Positions 1 through 6,298 of a DNA stretch of 64,000 bases are shown here, piece by piece (within the stretch, counting starts at the first letter, position 1; each line of letters begins with the position of its first letter). The notes below the pieces were generated by a model, which was not told where the DNA came from, ran no database searches, and saw only the letters and a program-made list of their open reading frames with translations. A program made the translations under genes and the position numbers. Origin of the DNA: Streptomyces tubercidicus (GTDB taxonomy: Bacteria > Actinomycetota > Actinomycetes > Streptomycetales > Streptomycetaceae); assembly GCF_027497495.1 (NCBI RefSeq), contig NZ_CP114205.1, positions 5,270,001 through 5,334,000 of the forward strand, written 5' to 3'.

Positions 1-75
1 CGGATCGTCCCCCACGCTCGACTGCGCTCGCGCGGGGGGACCCCCATCACTCCCCAGCACCGGTGCCTGCTCCAT
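1..75 (-). CDS. Partial CDS, N-terminus; possibly acyl-CoA carboxylase beta subunit
   Basis: An open minus-strand frame starts with ATG at 75-73 and runs off the left edge. It is preceded by an AAGGGAG ribosome-binding site about 8 nt upstream. The visible peptide begins MEQAPVLGSD. From memory, actinobacterial carboxyltransferase (methylcrotonyl- or acetyl-CoA carboxylase beta) subunits start in a similar way. The context of a divergent TetR gene, an acyl-CoA dehydrogenase and a thioesterase would fit. Only 25 codons are visible and part of them is a palindromic repeat (7-41) read in frame, so the identity is inference from context and the first ten residues. The gene body is not in the window. 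Confidence 0.45.
   Translation of the reverse strand, partial: MEQAPVLGSDGGPPARAQSSVGDDP
7..41. repeat. Small palindromic GC-rich repeat, copy 1
   Basis: Arms GTCCCCC (7-13) and GGGGGAC (35-41) enclose a core built on CTCGACTGCGCTCG, followed by CCCCAT. The same layout (C-run, CTCG-CTCG core, G-run, GA, C-run, CAT) recurs inside the thioesterase gene at 2321-2362. This fits a family of short mobile-looking palindromes that I recall as common in Streptomyces chromosomes. Copy 1 lies inside the partial reading frame that starts at 75. Confidence 0.6.
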
Positions 76-141
76 CAGTACGAGCTCCCTTGCTCGGTCT
101 GCTGTCCCGCCGCCGCGGTCCGCGGCTGCCGGGCCATCCGG

Positions 142-189
142 GTTAATGGGCGTTAACAACATCTGCCTTCAGGTTAACGAGCACTAACC
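142..189. promoter_or_regulatory. Paired operators and promoter of the TetR gene
   Basis: Two inverted repeats of the form GTTA-N8-TAAC lie at 142-157 and 173-188. Their starts are 31 bp apart, about three helical turns. They sit between the divergent start codons at 75 and 211. A TACAAT -10-like hexamer follows at 198-203, only 7 nt before the ATG of the TetR gene, and the second operator overlaps the expected -35 position. This is what an autoregulated TetR operator looks like. Binding itself is inferred. Confidence 0.7.
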
Positions 190-210
190 CGACTGTCTAC
201 AATCGACGGC

Positions 211-852
211 ATGAGTAATGCGCAGTCCTCCGCCCCGACCAGCCGCCGCGAGCAGATCCTCAAGGAGGCCGCCCGGCTCTTCGCGGAGCGCGGCTTCCAC
301 GGCGTCGGTGTGGACGAGATAGGGGCGGCCGTGGGCATCTCCGGCCCGGGGCTCTACCGGCACTTCGCCGGCAAGGACGCGATGCTCGCCGAGCTGCTCG
401 TCGGGATCAGCGAGCGGCTGCTCGCGGGCGGCCGGATGCGGGTCACGGAGGGCGGCGGGAGCCCCGAGGCGGTGCTGGACGCGCTGATCGACGGGCATAT
501 CGACTTCGCGCTGGACGACCGGCCGCTGATCACCCTGCACGACCGGGAGCTGGACCGGCTGCGGGAGGCCGACCGCAAGCGGGTCCGCCAGCTCCAGCGG
601 CAGTATGTGGAGCTGTGGGTGGAGGTCGTCCGGGAGGCGTATCCCGTGTGTGTGGAGGCCGAGGCCCGGTCCGCGGTGCACGCCGTCTTCGGCCTGCTCA
701 ACTCCACCCCTCACCTGGGCCGCCCCGGCGCCCTCCCGGGCCGTACGGAAATGGCGGAACTGCTGCACCGCCTCGCGCTGGGCGCTTTCGGCGCGGTGGC
801 CGGGGAGCCGTCGGCGGGGGAGTCGATGGCGGCGGCGGTGCCGGGCGCGTAG
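211..852 (+). CDS. TetR/AcrR family transcriptional regulator
   Basis: The product is 213 residues, the usual TetR size. An N-terminal helix-turn-helix (about residues 10-57) is recognisable from 'RREQILKEAARLFAERGFHG', then 'GISGPGLYRHFAGKDAML'. A helical ligand-binding domain follows. No Shine-Dalgarno sequence is visible, and a TACAAT -10-like box ends 7 nt before the ATG, so the mRNA may be leaderless. It is divergent from the frame starting at 75 and lies 125 bp upstream of the acyl-CoA dehydrogenase. The likely job is control of this acyl-CoA catabolic patch in response to an acyl-CoA, which is inferred from context. The paired GTTA-N8-TAAC repeats upstream are the probable self-operator. 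Confidence 0.9.
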   Translation: MSNAQSSAPTSRREQILKEAARLFAERGFHGVGVDEIGAAVGISGPGLYRHFAGKDAMLAELLVGISERLLAGGRMRVTEGGGSPEAVLDALIDGHIDFALDDRPLITLHDRELDRLREADRKRVRQLQRQYVELWVEVVREAYPVCVEAEARSAVHAVFGLLNSTPHLGRPGALPGRTEMAELLHRLALGAFGAVAGEPSAGESMAAAVPGA

Positions 853-925
853 TGGCCCCCTGCCTCGCACGGGTTTTCGTTGACCTCTGGACAGCTTGGG
901 TAACTGGCCGGTAGCTTTCGCTGAG

Positions 926-947
926 CAAGCGCTTAGCCATGCGCTTG
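926..947. promoter_or_regulatory. Inverted repeat upstream of acyl-CoA dehydrogenase
   Basis: Perfect 7-bp arms CAAGCGC (926-932) and GCGCTTG (941-947) are separated by 8 nt, 30 nt before the start codon of the acyl-CoA dehydrogenase gene. It differs from the GTTA-N8-TAAC sites before the TetR gene, so a different regulator may act here. Confidence 0.55.
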
Positions 948-977
948 GGCCGGCGACCTGAAGGAGGCGACGTAGCA

Positions 978-2135
978 ATGCGCCGCACGGTGTTCAACGA
1001 GGATCACGAGGCGTTCCGCGCGACCATACGCGCCTTCATCGAGGCCGAGGTCGTGCCCGTGTACGACGAGTGGCTCGCCGCCGGCCAGGCCCCGCGCGAC
1101 TTCTACTACAAGCTCGGTGAGCTGGGCGTCTTCGGTATCCGGGTCCCCGAGGAGTTCGGCGGCGCCGGTATCGAGTCGCACAAGTTCGAGGCCGTGATGT
1201 ACGAGGAGACCTCCCGCGCGGGCGTCTCCTTCGGCGGCTCCGGTGTGCACGTCCTGCTCGGTCTGCCGTACATCGAGATGCTCGCCACCGACGAGCAGAA
1301 GAAGCGTTTCCTGCCGAAGTTCGTCACCGGCGAGGAGATGTGGGCGCTGGCGATGACCGAGCCGGGCACCGGCTCCGACCTCGCCGGCATGAAGACCACC
1401 GCGAAGCTGTCCGACGACGGCACGCACTACGTCCTCAACGGCGCCAAGACCTTCATCACCGGCGGTGTGCACGCCGACCGTGTCATCGTCTGCGCCCGCA
1501 CCGCCGCGCCCCGCGAGGACGACCGCCGCTTCGGCATCTCGCTCTTCGCCGTGGACACCAAGGCCGAGGGCTACTCCGTCGGGCGCAAGCTGGACAAGCT
1601 CGGCCTGAAGACGTCCGACACCGCCGAACTGGCCTTCGTCGACGTCAAGGTCCCGGTCGAGGACCTGCTGGGCGAGGAGAACAAGGGCTTCGGCTACCTG
1701 GGCCTGAATCTCGCCTCCGAGCGCTGGGGCATCGCCTTCGGCGCGTACGCCCAGGCCAAGGCCGCCGTCCGGTTCGCCAAGGAGTACGTGCAGGAGCGCA
1801 CGGTCTTCGGCAAGCCCGTCGCCGCCTTCCAGAACACCAAGTTCGAACTGGCCGCCTGCCAGGCCGAGGTGGACGCCGCCGAGGCCGTCGCGGACCGCGC
1901 GCTGGAGGCCCTGGACGCCGGTGAGCTGAGCCCGGCCGAGGCCGCCTCCGCCAAGCTGTTCTGCACCGAGGTCGCGCACCGCGTGATCGACAAGTGCCTC
2001 CAGCTGCACGGCGGTTACGGCTTCATGAACGAGTACCCGATCGCCCGCCTGTACGCCGACAACCGCGTCAACCGCATCTACGGCGGCACCAGCGAGGTCA
2101 TGAAGATGATCATCGCCAAGTCCATGGGCCTCTAG
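978..2135 (+). CDS. Acyl-CoA dehydrogenase
   Basis: A 385-residue FAD-dependent acyl-CoA dehydrogenase catalysing alpha,beta-oxidation of an acyl-CoA thioester in the cytoplasm. The N-terminal helical domain is followed by the FAD/substrate motif 'MTEPGTGSDLAGM' (about residue 130), the beta domain and the C-terminal helical domain. 'QLHGGYGFMNEYP' and 'RIYGGTSEVMKMII' near the end are typical of the family. The ATG at 978 is chosen because AAGGAGGCG lies about 9 nt upstream, and the family N-terminus 'FNEDHEAFRATIRAFIE' follows directly. It is followed after 20 nt by a thioesterase gene, suggesting joint transcription. The substrate chain length cannot be told from sequence. Confidence 0.95.
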   Translation: MRRTVFNEDHEAFRATIRAFIEAEVVPVYDEWLAAGQAPRDFYYKLGELGVFGIRVPEEFGGAGIESHKFEAVMYEETSRAGVSFGGSGVHVLLGLPYIEMLATDEQKKRFLPKFVTGEEMWALAMTEPGTGSDLAGMKTTAKLSDDGTHYVLNGAKTFITGGVHADRVIVCARTAAPREDDRRFGISLFAVDTKAEGYSVGRKLDKLGLKTSDTAELAFVDVKVPVEDLLGEENKGFGYLGLNLASERWGIAFGAYAQAKAAVRFAKEYVQERTVFGKPVAAFQNTKFELAACQAEVDAAEAVADRALEALDAGELSPAEAASAKLFCTEVAHRVIDKCLQLHGGYGFMNEYPIARLYADNRVNRIYGGTSEVMKMIIAKSMGL

Positions 2136-2155
2136 CCCCTAAGGGCCGCACGCAC

Positions 2156-3085
2156 GTGAACGACGCCCTGCGCTCCCTGCTCGATCTGCTCGCCCTGGAG
2201 CGGATCGAGCAGGACATCTTCCGCGGCGAGAGCCGCGCCTCGGTCGTGCCCCGGGTCTTCGGCGGCCAGGTCGCCGCCCAGGCCCTGGTCGCGGCCGGGC
2301 GCACGGTCCCCGCCGACCGTTCCCCAAGTTCTCGGCTCCGCTCGAACAGGGGAGGCCCCATTCCGCACTCCCTGCACGCGTACTTCCTGCGCCCCGGAGA
2401 CCCCGGCGCGCCCATCGTCTACACCGTCGACCGCATCCGCGACGGCCGCTCCTTCACCACCCGCCGGGTCGTCGCCGTCCAGCACGGCCAGCCGATCTTC
2501 CACCTCTCCGCCTCCTTCCAGGAGGCCGAGGAGGGCCTGGAACACCAGGAGCCGATGCCACCGGCCCCGGACCCCCTGGAGCTGCCCACCGCCGCCGAGA
2601 TGCTGCCCCGGCACGCCGAACGGTTCCTCGCCCCCGGCGTCGCCGAGCGGCTGCTGGAGGCCCGTGCCGCGATCGACCTGCGCTACGTCGACGAGCCGCC
2701 CTACGTCACCGTCGGCGAGCCCCGCGAGCCCCGCTCCCAGGTCTGGTTCCGCACCCAGGGCAAACTCGACGACACCGGCGAGATCCCCCGCCCCCTGCTC
2801 GACATCTGCCTGGTCACCTACGTCTCCGACATGACCCTCCTCGACTCCATCCTCCTCGCCCACGGCCGCGGCGGCTGGGCGGTCGGCGACGTGGTCGGCG
2901 CGAGCCTGGACCACGCCATGTGGTTCCACCGCCCCCTGCACGCCGACGAATGGCTCCTGTACGACCAGGAGTCCCCCACGGCCCAGGGCGGCCGCGGCCT
3001 GGGCAAGGGCCGGATCTTCACGGCGGAGGGGCAGTTGGCGGTTTCGGTGATTCAGGAGGGGGTTATTCGGGTGCCGAGGGTGTAG
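2156..3085 (+). CDS. tesB: Acyl-CoA thioesterase II (TesB family)
   Basis: A 309-residue double hot-dog thioesterase that would hydrolyse acyl-CoA to free acid and CoA. Recognisable segments are 'VFGGQVAAQALVAAGRTV' in the first domain, 'SLHAYFLRPGD', 'RRVVAVQHGQPIFHLSASF' and, in the second domain, 'SLDHAMWFHRP'. The GTG at 2156 gives the expected N-terminus 'MNDALRSLLDLLALE'. Residues about 56-69 are an in-frame insertion encoded by a palindromic repeat (2321-2362), placed between 'VPADR' and 'HSLHAYFL', which normally sit close together. The insert falls on a loop next to the conserved core, so the enzyme may still fold. The gene is 20 nt behind the acyl-CoA dehydrogenase gene. Confidence 0.92.
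   Translation: MNDALRSLLDLLALERIEQDIFRGESRASVVPRVFGGQVAAQALVAAGRTVPADRSPSSRLRSNRGGPIPHSLHAYFLRPGDPGAPIVYTVDRIRDGRSFTTRRVVAVQHGQPIFHLSASFQEAEEGLEHQEPMPPAPDPLELPTAAEMLPRHAERFLAPGVAERLLEARAAIDLRYVDEPPYVTVGEPREPRSQVWFRTQGKLDDTGEIPRPLLDICLVTYVSDMTLLDSILLAHGRGGWAVGDVVGASLDHAMWFHRPLHADEWLLYDQESPTAQGGRGLGKGRIFTAEGQLAVSVIQEGVIRVPRV
2321..2362. repeat. Palindromic repeat inserted in tesB, copy 2
   Basis: CCCC (2322-2325) and GTTC (2328-2331) pair with GAAC (2344-2347) and GGGG (2349-2352), followed by AGGCCCCAT. The layout matches copy 1 at 7-41. It is read in frame as about 14 residues of tesB beginning 'SPSSRLRSNRGG'. It is not part of the conserved hot-dog fold, so it is best explained as an insertion. 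Confidence 0.7.
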
Positions 3086-3152
3086 GTGGGGGATGCGGGC
3101 GTAGGCAGGGTGATGGGGCGTACGGGGAGGTGCGAGGCCATCTCCCGGCCGT

Positions 3153-3626
3153 TCACGGGGCGGCGTCGGGCTTGTGGATGCCGTACAGGGGCCACCCGTT
3201 GTGGATGCCCCAGTAGATGAATTCGTTCTTCTGCAAGACCCGGCCCGAGGCGGCGTTGTCGGGGTGGTGCCGAGCGCTGATGCTCGCAATCCGGGTGGTG
3301 GTGAAGGCGTGGCGCAGTATGTCGGCGACGGCTTGAGTGGCGTAACCGCGGCCCCATGAGTCCTCGCGCAGCAGATAACTGAGGGAGGCGTGCCGCTCGG
3401 TGCGGCATCGCAGCCGGACCATGCCGAGCAGGTCGTCACCGGCCGCGATGCCGAACGCCCATCGGGTACGTGGCACGGCGCGGGCGCAGGTAAGCGTGGT
3501 CGTCAGCAGGTCGACGGCCTCGTCGATGCCGAGCGCCTGGCGCTCGATGTACATCAAGGACGCGCCGCTGTAGATCCGTTGCAGTGCCGGGGCGTCATCC
3601 ATGGTCAGTTCCCGTAGCTCGATCAC
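3153..3626 (-). CDS. GNAT family N-acetyltransferase (RimJ/RimL-like)
   Basis: A 157-residue acetyltransferase that would move an acetyl group from acetyl-CoA to an amino group. It begins 'MIELRELTMDDAPALQRIYSG', the usual RimJ/RimL-type start. The acetyl-CoA binding region is 'EDSWGRGYATQAV', followed by 'ARHHPDNAASGRVLQKNEFIYWG', the conserved C-terminal block of this subfamily. The start is GTG at 3626, overlapping the stop of the kinase-like gene by 4 nt (GTGA), so it is the last gene of the minus-strand operon that begins at 6030. The substrate is unknown. It may modify a product or protein of the operon, but that is only context. Confidence 0.85.
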   Translation of the reverse strand: MIELRELTMDDAPALQRIYSGASLMYIERQALGIDEAVDLLTTTLTCARAVPRTRWAFGIAAGDDLLGMVRLRCRTERHASLSYLLREDSWGRGYATQAVADILRHAFTTTRIASISARHHPDNAASGRVLQKNEFIYWGIHNGWPLYGIHKPDAAP

Positions 3627-4483
3627 ATGGCCACCTTCGCCAGGGATTCGGCGAGTTCGGCGGCCGTCGGCCGGTCACCCGTCCTGCCGAGGAGGACCGG
3701 CCGGAGGATGTCCTGGAACGCCGGCCAGGGGGACGCGGTGTCGAGAGGGACGCGACGGCCGGCGATGTGGGTGCGGAGATTGGCCGGGGTGAGCTGGACG
3801 GGGTCGATCCCCGCCGCCGCGTAATCCAGGGGCCAGCGACCGGTGATGCAGGTCCAGAGGGTTCCGGCCAGGGCGTATACCTCGGCGGCCGCACTTGGGG
3901 TGACCGGCTGGATGCCGATGTTGATGGCCGCGGCCAGCTCCGGCGCTACCAGGTGGGTGAGGCCGCCGCGGAAATCGCTGGTCGGTTCCAGGCCGCGGCG
4001 CCAGGACCAGGAAAGGTCGAGCAGCCGTACGCCGTGGTCGGTATGGATGCCATGGGCGGGCTGGAGGTCGGAGTGGATCCAGCCGGAGGCATGGAGGTCT
4101 GCCACGGCCCGGCACAGGTCCACGGAGGCTGAGAGGGCGCCCGCTTTCCCGTCCATGTCACGCCGCACAGGTGCGAACACCTGCCCGGTGGAGGGCCCGG
4201 TGAACCATCGGGTCACGAGCCACGCAGCGCCTGCCTCTTCGCCTTCACCGGAGGCCAGCAGATAGTCGGGCCAGCCGATCGCCTTGAGGACCGCCGCCTC
4301 CCGCTGAGTGACGGCCGCACCCTCGTCGTCGCCGACCTTGACCGCCACTGCCCCTTCCGGACCGGCGGCCTTCCACACTGCCGCGCCACGCCGGTAGGAG
4401 ATCTCCGTCAGCTCGATCGGGGCGCCGCAGACCGCTTCACCGGCGGCACGGGCCGCTGCGGGGAAAGGAGGGAACTCGCCCAT
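3623..4483 (-). CDS. Protein-kinase-like phosphotransferase
   Basis: A 286-residue protein with a compact kinase fold. 'GAVAVKVGD' (about residue 45) holds the ATP-contacting lysine, 'HSDLQPAHG' corresponds to the catalytic HRDLKPxN loop, with His in place of Asn, and 'LLDLSW' replaces DFG while keeping its aspartate. A C-terminal lobe with 'VYALAGTLWTCITGRWP' follows, as in Ser/Thr kinases. There is no transmembrane segment or sensor domain. The ATG at 4483 has GGAAGG about 9 nt upstream and overlaps the end of the preceding gene by 76 bp. The kinase residues suggest activity on a protein or small molecule. The altered loop resembles kinase-like domains of natural-product enzymes as well as atypical kinases. 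Confidence 0.75.
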   Translation of the reverse strand: MGEFPPFPAAARAAGEAVCGAPIELTEISYRRGAAVWKAAGPEGAVAVKVGDDEGAAVTQREAAVLKAIGWPDYLLASGEGEEAGAAWLVTRWFTGPSTGQVFAPVRRDMDGKAGALSASVDLCRAVADLHASGWIHSDLQPAHGIHTDHGVRLLDLSWSWRRGLEPTSDFRGGLTHLVAPELAAAINIGIQPVTPSAAAEVYALAGTLWTCITGRWPLDYAAAGIDPVQLTPANLRTHIAGRRVPLDTASPWPAFQDILRPVLLGRTGDRPTAAELAESLAKVAM

Positions 4484-5100
4484 TGCTTCACTGCCTTCCA
4501 CTCGTAGGGGAGACCCTGAAACACATTGCGTCCGTCGTCCACAGCTGTCGACAGCGACTGAGCAAGGTCCGGGGTATCGGTAAGGAACCGGGGGTCGACG
4601 GGTGGGATGGCGCAGCGCGCGGCGAGGAACGAGAAGGGCGGGGCCGGAATGCGACGGCCCCGTCGGTCGGTTCCCTCCTCGTCCGTCCAGAACTTGCCGA
4701 ACATCAGACCCACCGGCCCGTAGAGGTGCTTCAGAACCCAGTGCGGCCACGCCAACAGCGCCCGATGAGCTGTGGTGTCGCCTCCCAGCAGCACGATGTT
4801 CTCGCATACGAGCGGGCCGTGCGGCCGGGTCGTCAACGGCCGTATCCACTCTGCGGCTTGTACTCCCGCGTGGAACACTTCGGCCTCCACGTCGTCGGCC
4901 TGGGCGTCCGTGGCGATCTCGTACAGCGTCCAGCCCATCTGCCCCCGTGCCACCGACGGCATGAGGAAGGGGCAGTGGGCGGCCACCGCACGGAGATAGT
5001 CGCTGATGTCCACCGTCCGGGGCTCGCTGGTCCGGCCCTCGACAAGGCGGAGCGCCCCGGCGCTGGGCCGGGACGCTCCGCCGATGTCCGGGGTGTTCAC
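4408..5100 (-). CDS. Conserved hypothetical protein, 230 aa
   Basis: I do not recognise this protein with certainty. It starts with GTG at 5100, overlapping the stop of the preceding gene by 4 nt (GTGA), and reads 'MNTPDIGGASRPSAG'. The middle contains 'AAHCPFLMPSVARGQMGW', a basic/aromatic stretch with 'AWPHWVLKHLYGPVGLMFGKFW', and 'SFLAARCAIPPVDPRFL'. It seems to be a soluble single-domain protein with no signal peptide or membrane segment. From memory it recalls the actinobacterial family DUF6875, which I could not check. It is translationally coupled in the operon 6030-3153, between a 137-residue unknown and the kinase-like protein. Confidence 0.7.
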   Translation of the reverse strand: MNTPDIGGASRPSAGALRLVEGRTSEPRTVDISDYLRAVAAHCPFLMPSVARGQMGWTLYEIATDAQADDVEAEVFHAGVQAAEWIRPLTTRPHGPLVCENIVLLGGDTTAHRALLAWPHWVLKHLYGPVGLMFGKFWTDEEGTDRRGRRIPAPPFSFLAARCAIPPVDPRFLTDTPDLAQSLSTAVDDGRNVFQGLPYEWKAVKQWASSLLSPQRPVPPVKRSAAPRSS

Positions 5101-5510
5101 GGGGTGGCGACCCTCCGCTGTTCCGGAGCGCTTTCGGGGTCTCCCGGCAGGGGCGAGCAGCTCCACTCGGCCCACACCTCGCCGGTTTCCCGGTAGCGGT
5201 CCGCGCTCTGTCGGTCGACCGCGCCGTCTGCGTCCGTGAACCAGATGTCAGGCAGCCGGCCGAACATTTCCTCGTACGTGCGGATCCAGGAGATCTTTCC
5301 CGTCCCGTAGTCGGTTTCGTGTCCGAAGACCTGCCCGGCGTGCCGGCTGCTGAAATCGACGTACTCGGCGGAGCCCAGCATCCGGTGCCATTCGGCATCA
5401 ATGGCCGTAGAGAACATCTCCGGAGCGATGTCTCCCGCCTTGAATTGCCGGGCACTGACCTCAAAGAACTTTCCCAGTTCTACCCGCTCCGGGGTTTGTG
5501 TGGGGCTCAT
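5097..5510 (-). CDS. Conserved hypothetical protein, 137 aa
   Basis: An unknown small soluble protein. It begins 'MSPTQTPERVELGKFFEVSA' and contains 'DAEWHRMLGSAEYVDFSSRH', 'ETDYGTGKISWIRTYEEMF' and 'WAEWSCSPLPGD'. It is acidic and aromatic-rich, with no signal peptide or obvious catalytic motif. The ATG at 5510 is supported by AGAGGAG about 7 nt upstream, the best ribosome-binding site in the operon, so this may be the most highly translated member. Its stop overlaps the start of the 230-residue unknown by 4 nt. A 77-nt gap separates it from the 65-residue gene upstream and may contain an internal promoter. A binding partner or substrate of the kinase-like protein is possible but unproven. 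Confidence 0.7.
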   Translation of the reverse strand: MSPTQTPERVELGKFFEVSARQFKAGDIAPEMFSTAIDAEWHRMLGSAEYVDFSSRHAGQVFGHETDYGTGKISWIRTYEEMFGRLPDIWFTDADGAVDRQSADRYRETGEVWAEWSCSPLPGDPESAPEQRRVATP

Positions 5511-5587
5511 GTTGTGCTCCTCTCGATGGGAAATGATGTTGTGTTGTGGTGTGACTTGCTGTGGATCCCTGCGCCTGGCCTTTGGCC

Positions 5588-5785
5588 TCACCGGAAGTCG
5601 TCGTCCACCGCGATCCGCTCGGCCCGAGTCCGCTTCACCGTCAGGGCCGCCGGGTCCTGCACCGGCCATTCCCTGATCCCCCACCTCCGCAGATAGGGCA
5701 CGCCCTTGCGGATGTCCGTGACGACAGCCAGCCGCCCGGGGGCGTACTCGACCTCATCTCCGACCTGCGGCAGCTTCTGAGTCAC
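5588..5785 (-). CDS. Small conserved hypothetical protein, 65 aa
   Basis: A 65-residue protein starting at GTG 5785, which overlaps the stop of the CxxC protein by 4 nt (GTGA). It reads 'MTQKLPQVGDEVEYAPG', then 'RLAVVTDIRKGVPYLRRWG' and ends 'ERIAVDDDFR'. The run of beta-strand-forming residues around 'VGDEVEY...AVVTDI' suggests a small barrel such as an SH3-like fold, which is my inference. It has no Cys and no membrane segment. The tight coupling and sensible composition support a real gene despite the size. Function unknown. Confidence 0.65.
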   Translation of the reverse strand: MTQKLPQVGDEVEYAPGRLAVVTDIRKGVPYLRRWGIREWPVQDPAALTVKRTRAERIAVDDDFR

Positions 5786-6030
5786 CGCGCGACCTCCGCT
5801 TCCGTGGAGACGCCGAGCAGGACGGTGCAGGGGCGGCATGTGTGACGGCCGTCCGGACCGGCGACCTTCTCCCGTGCCAGGCTGTAGGTGCTGTGGCAGC
5901 ACGGGCACGCCTGGCCCGTGATCTCGTGGACCGTCCATGTCGTCGGGGCGGGAACTGCATCCCATCCCGCCAATCGGGAGCGCGGAGCGGCATCGGCGGG
6001 CGGATGGCGAGTGGTTGAGGCAGTCGGCAT
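5782..6030 (-). CDS. Small CxxC (zinc-ribbon-like) protein, 82 aa
   Basis: First gene of the minus-strand operon. The ATG at 6030 has GGAGG about 9 nt upstream. The 82-residue product has a disordered Pro/Ala/Arg-rich N-terminus, then 'TGQACPCCHSTYSLAREKV' and 'GRHTCRPCTVLLG'. The two Cys pairs about 20 residues apart could form a zinc ribbon or treble clef. It could bind nucleic acid or act as a redox or metal-binding partner. Neither can be decided here. It is divergent from the XRE regulator gene at 6299, which probably controls it. Confidence 0.7.
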   Translation of the reverse strand: MPTASTTRHPPADAAPRSRLAGWDAVPAPTTWTVHEITGQACPCCHSTYSLAREKVAGPDGRHTCRPCTVLLGVSTEAEVAR

Positions 6031-6298
6031 CTTGATGGTCCTCCAGTTCGCTGCGGAGGCGGGCTGTGCACGACCGGAGTGCGAGGGCCCGCAGAGCCGC
6101 CGCGTTGTCCCGGAATCCCGAGGGGTACGTGCTGCGGCCACCCAGGAATCGGAGCTTCGCAGTCGGCTCATGACCAGCTAACGCGGCGCCAGGGCAAGGC
6201 GATTAGGGAGATCAGGTGACCTCTTCTCCACGGCCCCTAGGGCGATTTGGCTACCCCTTTAGCTGACGACTCGGTGAGCGCGGCGCTACCTTCCGTAC
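6031..6298. promoter_or_regulatory. Divergent promoter region between the CxxC operon and the XRE gene
   Basis: This 268-bp gap separates divergent start codons. Two similar motifs, AAGGCGATTAGGGA (near 6197) and AGGGCGATTTGGCT (near 6239), share the core GGCGATT-GG and lie about 42 bp apart. They are candidate binding sites for the XRE regulator. There is no convincing gene or terminator in it. Confidence 0.4.
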
